Assembly: GCF_019774615.1 (NCBI RefSeq)
Contig: NZ_CP081497.1
Coordinates: 2,604,001-2,668,000, forward strand
Length of the DNA: 64,000 nt
DNA from: Streptomyces sp. BHT-5-2
GTDB lineage: Bacteria > Actinomycetota > Actinomycetes > Streptomycetales > Streptomycetaceae
Reading direction: 5' to 3'
Shown here: piece after piece, positions 60,531 to 64,000 of the stretch
How the letters are laid out: every line of letters starts with the position of its first letter
How positions within the stretch are numbered: position 1 is the stretch's first letter
Made by a program: the position numbers and the translations under genes
Notes under the pieces: model-generated
The model's input: only the letters and a program-made list of their open reading frames with translations
What the model was told of the DNA's origin: nothing
The model's database searches: none

Positions 60531-61856
60531 TGCCCCTATGGGTTTCGTCAACCCGTGGGGGCTGGTTGGGGTTGGTAGAAGGTGCCGTCGCGGAGCATGG
60601 CGAAGAGCACGTCGGCTCGTCGTCTGGCGAGGCAGAGGAGGGCTTGGGTGTGGTGTTTTCCCTGGGCGATCTTCTTGTCGTAGTAGGCCCTGGAGACGGG
60701 GTCGGCCAGGGCGGCGAACGCGGAGAGGAAGAAGGCGCGTTTGAGCTGTTTGTTTCCTCTGCGCGATGGCTGTTCGCCGCGGATGGAGGACCCGGAACTG
60801 CGGGTTGCCGGGGCGAGGCCGGCGTAGGCGGCGAGGTGGGCGGCGCTGGGGAAGCTGCTGGCGTCGCCGATGTCGATGAGGATGCGTGCTCCGGTCCTGA
60901 CGCCGATCCCCGGCATGGACGTCAGGACCTTGGAAAGAGGGTGAGCCTCCAGCAGTTCCTCGATCCTTGTGGCGAGGAGTTTGCGCTGGTCAAGTACCGA
61001 CTGGAGCGAGCTGGCGAGGCTGGGGACGATCAATGCGGCCGCGGCCGTGCCTGGCACGACCACTGTCTGCTCGTCCAGGGCGGTGAAGATGTCATCGACG
61101 AGCCGTTCCGCCATCCGTGGTGCCTTTGGGCGGATCAGGTTCACCAGCCGACGCCGTCCGGCCTTGCGGACCTGGGCCGGCGAACCGCACTGGTCGAGCA
61201 GCTTGAGCACGGCTGGGTGCTGCATTCGCGGTCCCAGTACCCGTTCCAGCGACGGGTGGATCTGTGTCAGCAGTCCCCGCAGTCTGTTGCTGATGCGGGT
61301 GGCTTCGCCGGCCAGGTCGTCGTCGAAACCCACGATCATTTCCAGCTCGGCTACTGCCTCGTCGGCAAGCTCGACGGCCCGCAGAGTGTGCGGCATCGAC
61401 CGGGCCGCGTCCGCGATGATGAAGGCGTCGCGGGCGTCGGTTTTGGCTTCACCGGGGTAGAGGTCGGCGATCCGCCGCATCGTCAGGCCCGGCAGGTAAG
61501 CCACGGGGCAGTCCATGTCGCGGGCCACGGCCAGCGGCAGGGCGCCGATGGAGGCGGGCTGGTCGACGACCACGAGCACGGTGCCGTGCTTGGCTTTCAG
61601 CTTGGCGAACACGTCGCGGAGCTTGGGTTCGCTGTTGGGCAGCCGCTTGTCGAAGGCCTTCCTTCCGGCCGGAGTGACGGCGGTGGCGTGGTGTTCGCTC
61701 TTGCCGACGTCCAGGCCGAGGAAGGCGCCGATCTCACTGACGTCGATCACGTGCGTCCTCTGGTCGTTCCCGCCCGGCCGTCCCACGGCACCGATCGCCA
61801 CATCCACATTACGAAGAGCCTCCCGACCTGCGGACAAGCCGGTGGTCATGCCCCTA
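60531..61856. mobile_element. IS110-family insertion sequence
   Basis: The IS110-type transposase is flanked by an 8-bp direct repeat, TGCCCCTA, at 60531-60538 (10 bp past the stop) and 61849-61856 (about 100 bp before the start). IS110 elements lack inverted repeats and carry short core repeats at their ends, so these may mark the element, but the upstream non-coding end would then be unusually short. The right end could instead lie as far as about 62000. Confidence 0.5.
60548..61750 (-). CDS. IS110-family transposase (DEDD/Tnp_20 serine recombinase-like)
   Basis: A 400-residue transposase starting at GTG 61750. The N-terminal RuvC-like domain has GAFLGLDVGKSEHHATAVTP, TVLVVVDQPASIGALPLAVA (Asp where many relatives have Glu) and GEAKTDARDAFIIADAARSM. 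The C-terminal Tnp_20 domain has LTSMPGIGVRTGARILIDIG and the catalytic Ser region TRSSGSSIRGEQPSRRGNKQ. It appears intact. Members work with a bridge RNA encoded in the element's non-coding end. The element separates the monooxygenase operon from the LysR gene. Confidence 0.9.
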   Translation of the reverse strand: MIDVSEIGAFLGLDVGKSEHHATAVTPAGRKAFDKRLPNSEPKLRDVFAKLKAKHGTVLVVVDQPASIGALPLAVARDMDCPVAYLPGLTMRRIADLYPGEAKTDARDAFIIADAARSMPHTLRAVELADEAVAELEMIVGFDDDLAGEATRISNRLRGLLTQIHPSLERVLGPRMQHPAVLKLLDQCGSPAQVRKAGRRRLVNLIRPKAPRMAERLVDDIFTALDEQTVVVPGTAAAALIVPSLASSLQSVLDQRKLLATRIEELLEAHPLSKVLTSMPGIGVRTGARILIDIGDASSFPSAAHLAAYAGLAPATRSSGSSIRGEQPSRRGNKQLKRAFFLSAFAALADPVSRAYYDKKIAQGKHHTQALLCLARRRADVLFAMLRDGTFYQPQPAPTG

Positions 61857-62042
61857 ATCAGCGGTCTGTCGATGCCTCCGGAGCCGGTGACACCACCCCC
61901 CAGGCCATACGTTCGACAGGGGGAGAAAGTCATGCCAACTCCGAAGGCCGGGCGCCCCATTGCGGGGCCACCAAGAAGGTAATGGGGAGGGCCGTGGCTG
62001 TGGGGGGGGCGTCAGCTGGTGTCGGTGTCCGTTGACGTCTGC

Positions 62043-62996
62043 TCAGGCAGGTTCGTCGGGGCCGGGTGTGCTGGTGGCAGCGGTTTGGCCGTCGGCGTCC
62101 CAGGTTTCGAAGACGCTGCGGACGCAGTGTCGGAACCAGGTGTGGGTGGGGTCGGCCTGGTTCCGCACGTGCCAGGACTGGGCGATGACGATCGGGGGGA
62201 GTTGCAGCGGAATGCGCACGGTGCGCAGGCCGAGAAGGGCGACGGCCTGGCGGCTCAGCTTCCCTGCGGCCAGTCCCACCAGATCGCTCTGCGCGACCAT
62301 GTGCCAGGACGCGGCCCAACTCGGCACCACGGAGACCACCTGCCGCCGCAGCCCGTGCTCGGCGAGGTGGTCGTCGACGGGACCGGTGAGCCGGCCGCGC
62401 CGGGAGACGCTGAGGTGTTGGGCAGCGGCGAACCGCTCGCGGGTCACCTCGCCGCGCAACAGTGGATGGCCGGCGCGCACCACGGCCCGCACCCGGTCGA
62501 CGATGAGTCGTTCGTTGTTGACCTCCGTGGAGGTGGAGTCGGGCGCGCCGATCACCAGGTCGAGGACGCCCTCGCGCAGCTTCGGAGCATTGTCGCCGGA
62601 GTGCTCCGGCACGAACCGCACCGTGACGTTGGGTGCCTGGCGGTGGACGGTGCTCAGCAGCGGCTGGGCGAGCGCCCCGATCACCATGTCGTTGGCCTGC
62701 ACGGTGAAGGTCGTGGTCAGCGAGGCCAGGTCCGGCGCCCCGGTTTCCAGGAACATCCCGGTCGCCTGCTCCACCAGGGAACGCACCTGGTCACGGAGCG
62801 CCAGGGCGCGCGGCGTCGGCACCATCCGGCGACCCGCGCGGACCAGTAGCGGGTCGCCGAAGGCTCGTCGCAAACGGGCCAGGGTGCGGCTCATGGTCGG
62901 TGTAGAGGTGCGCATCCGCTCCGCGGCTCCGGTGACGCTGCCCTCCTCCAACAGGGCGTCGAGAGCGATGAGGAGGTTCAGATCGACGGATTTCAT
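62043..62996 (-). CDS. LysR family transcriptional regulator (NodD/SyrM-like)
   Basis: A 317-residue LysR protein: MKSVDLNLLIALDALLEEGS, VTGAAERMRTSTPTMSRTLA, RLRRAFGDPLLVRAGRRMVP, and an effector domain (TTFTVQANDMVIGALAQPLL, LREGVLDLVIGAPDSTST). The DLNLL start and TPTMSRTLARLR recognition helix match the NodD/PecT/LeuO branch. ATG at 62996 is the family start; the open frame above it is non-coding. Before the IS110 insertion it may have been linked to the monooxygenase-exporter operon. Confidence 0.9.
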   Translation of the reverse strand: MKSVDLNLLIALDALLEEGSVTGAAERMRTSTPTMSRTLARLRRAFGDPLLVRAGRRMVPTPRALALRDQVRSLVEQATGMFLETGAPDLASLTTTFTVQANDMVIGALAQPLLSTVHRQAPNVTVRFVPEHSGDNAPKLREGVLDLVIGAPDSTSTEVNNERLIVDRVRAVVRAGHPLLRGEVTRERFAAAQHLSVSRRGRLTGPVDDHLAEHGLRRQVVSVVPSWAASWHMVAQSDLVGLAAGKLSRQAVALLGLRTVRIPLQLPPIVIAQSWHVRNQADPTHTWFRHCVRSVFETWDADGQTAATSTPGPDEPA

Positions 62997-63058
62997 CGGG
63001 CGCAATCTCTGGTGAGGGGGTGATCCGGGCGATCCGGGCGCAGCACATGGTCCGTTGG

Positions 63059-63092
63059 CTGCCTGAACTGCCTGAACTGCCTGGCTGCCTAG
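63059..63092. repeat. 9-bp imperfect tandem repeat
   Basis: Four tandem copies of CTGCCTGAA-like units (two exact, two diverged) lie between the cupin stop and the LysR start, next to a doubled GATCCGGGC at 63022-63039. They are probably slippage products. Confidence 0.55.
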
Positions 63093-63589
63093 GGCCTGTT
63101 CGACGGGGCTGGAGCCGGATGGGAACTGGTCCGGTAGCGGCTGCGGAACTCCGCGAGGAGTTCGTCGGTTGCCTCGGCACCGGCGCTCACCGCGGCGTGT
63201 ACGTCCCGGAAGTAGTTCTCGTAGCCGGCGGGAGTGTAGAGACACAGGGCGCGTGCGGGCACGGAACCCGCGTTGCGGAAGCCGTGCGGGGTGCCGCGCG
63301 TCGCGGCGAGCAGATGACCGGGGCCGGCCGTCACCTCGCCGTCCCCGTTGTGGAGCGTCAACTCGCCCTCCAGGACGTAGAAGTACTCGTCATGCCCCTC
63401 ATGCACGTGCGGCCTGGCGCCGATGGTGCCGGGGGCGAGGCTGAACTCCTCGAAGGCGAAGTGCCCGTCGGTGTGGTCGCCGGTCAACCGGAAGAAGTGC
63501 GCCACACCGGCTACGTCTATGAGCTCACCGTCCTCGGGGCGGCGCAGCAGTGGACGGGCGGGGGTTCGGGGCTGGTTTTCGTCGGTCAT
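63089..63589 (-). CDS. Cupin domain protein
   Basis: A 166-residue single-domain cupin. Motif 1 is GARPHVHEGHDEYFYVLEGE with two His and a Glu as metal ligands; motif 2 is GPGHLLAATRGTPHGFRNAG with the third His. The Fe or Mn site is therefore complete. It may be a small dioxygenase, isomerase or sensor. It lies upstream of, and in line with, the LysR gene. The start has no visible ribosome site. Confidence 0.85.
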   Translation of the reverse strand: MTDENQPRTPARPLLRRPEDGELIDVAGVAHFFRLTGDHTDGHFAFEEFSLAPGTIGARPHVHEGHDEYFYVLEGELTLHNGDGEVTAGPGHLLAATRGTPHGFRNAGSVPARALCLYTPAGYENYFRDVHAAVSAGAEATDELLAEFRSRYRTSSHPAPAPSNRP

Positions 63590-63777
63590 GGGGGCATTGT
63601 GGCCCGTGCGGCGTCGGAGGGGTGGGGGAGCGGCCGACGCGTGATCAACAGCACGAGCAGAGAAGCCGGTGGTGCCTGCTGACTGTCCTGCTGGCCCCCG
63701 ACCGTCTCCTCACCCCCACCCCCACCTCTACCGGGCCAGGCATGTCCTGCTTGTCATGTCTGTTCCGCCAGGATGCA

Positions 63778-64000
63778 ATGATGATGGGCATGACACGCGA
63801 CCACGTAGCAGGGCTCATTGGCGGGGTCTTCGGAGCCGTCTTCATCGAGGCAAATGCGGGATCCCTGCCGCCCGGTATCGGCATCCCCTTGCGGGTGCTG
63901 GCGATAGCCGCCGTCCTCGGGCTTCTGGTCGTCCGGCGGCGTGGTACCGCGGATGACCCGGCTGAGGACGGCACCCCGAACAACGTCGGCTTCGGACGGG
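63778..64000 (+). CDS. Small membrane protein, truncated by the window edge
   Basis: An open frame starting with three consecutive ATG codons (63778, 63781, 63784), preceded by AGGA, and running off the end. It reads TRDHVAGLIGGVFGAVFIEA, NAGSLPPGIGIPLRVLAIAA with VLGLLVVRRRG, two membrane segments, typical of a conserved actinobacterial membrane protein of unknown role. Confidence 0.65.
   Translation, partial: MMMGMTRDHVAGLIGGVFGAVFIEANAGSLPPGIGIPLRVLAIAAVLGLLVVRRRGTADDPAEDGTPNNVGFGR

Noticed and set aside
1..64000. CRISPR arrays, tRNA and rRNA genes
   Set aside because: No regularly spaced repeats and no cloverleaf or TTCGAATCC-type T-arm in a tRNA context were seen; GTTCGAATCC near 44090 is inside the P450 start region and has no acceptor stem.

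Overview
The window is very GC-rich actinobacterial DNA and reads as Streptomyces. The evidence for this is third-position GC bias, GTG and TTG starts, SARP/NB-ARC/TPR regulators, a LAxTG (sortase class E type) cell-wall sorting signal, a PknB-type kinase, an EccA-type AAA+ ATPase, several leaderless genes, and in-frame TTA (bldA-type) codons in two regulators. Mobile elements and decayed gene fragments are frequent, as in accessory or arm regions of Streptomyces chromosomes. No rRNA, tRNA or CRISPR array was seen.

Layout. 1-1.8 kb: end of a LeuA-like gene, an RHS toxin remnant cut by an IS5-family element, and a MafI-like immunity gene. 1.9-6.5 kb: agmatine deiminase with a TetR regulator and a palindromic operator between them; threonine synthase divergent from an RpiR/SIS regulator, both apparently leaderless and sharing paired operator-like repeats; a broken kinase. 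6.6-10 kb: an F420/PPOX enzyme, then a lipoprotein polysaccharide deacetylase divergent from a DUF4015 glycosidase-like protein. 10-18 kb: AraC regulator, a small I36-type secreted protein, GNAT, a secreted Gln-rich protein, an ornithine cyclodeaminase pseudogene, an acyl-CoA synthetase and several gene remnants.

18-31 kb is the most interesting block. It holds an unknown protein divergent from a secreted LAHTG-anchored protein with a PD-(D/E)XK nuclease-like motif. An EccA-like ATPase follows, divergent from a GT-B-like transferase and a small unknown protein. Then come two head-to-head STAND regulators, an NB-ARC/TPR protein and an AfsR-type SARP/NB-ARC/TPR protein, each with one TTA codon. 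The SARP is followed by an unannotated 38-residue signal-peptide-like ORF.

31-43 kb: a leaderless TPR protein; then permease, MFS exporter, flavin reductase and flavin monooxygenase on the minus strand, opposite an aromatic amino acid decarboxylase, followed by a degenerate response regulator. This looks like a small amine or aromatic metabolism cluster. Next is a TetR/MFS pair with a perfect 22-bp operator palindrome, then a cytochrome P450.

44-54 kb: GNAT, ornithine cyclodeaminase, LysR, a DapA-family aldolase, a DJ-1/PfpI protein, a transposase fragment, an alpha/beta hydrolase with a GbsR/MarR regulator and a 34-bp operator, a beta-propeller lipoprotein and a membrane Ser/Thr kinase. 54-64 kb: small and decayed genes, a secreted ricin-type protein, an MFS plus FAD monooxygenase operon, an IS110-family element, LysR, a cupin and a truncated membrane protein at the right edge. 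Functions rest on motif recognition from the translated sequence; no database search was possible.
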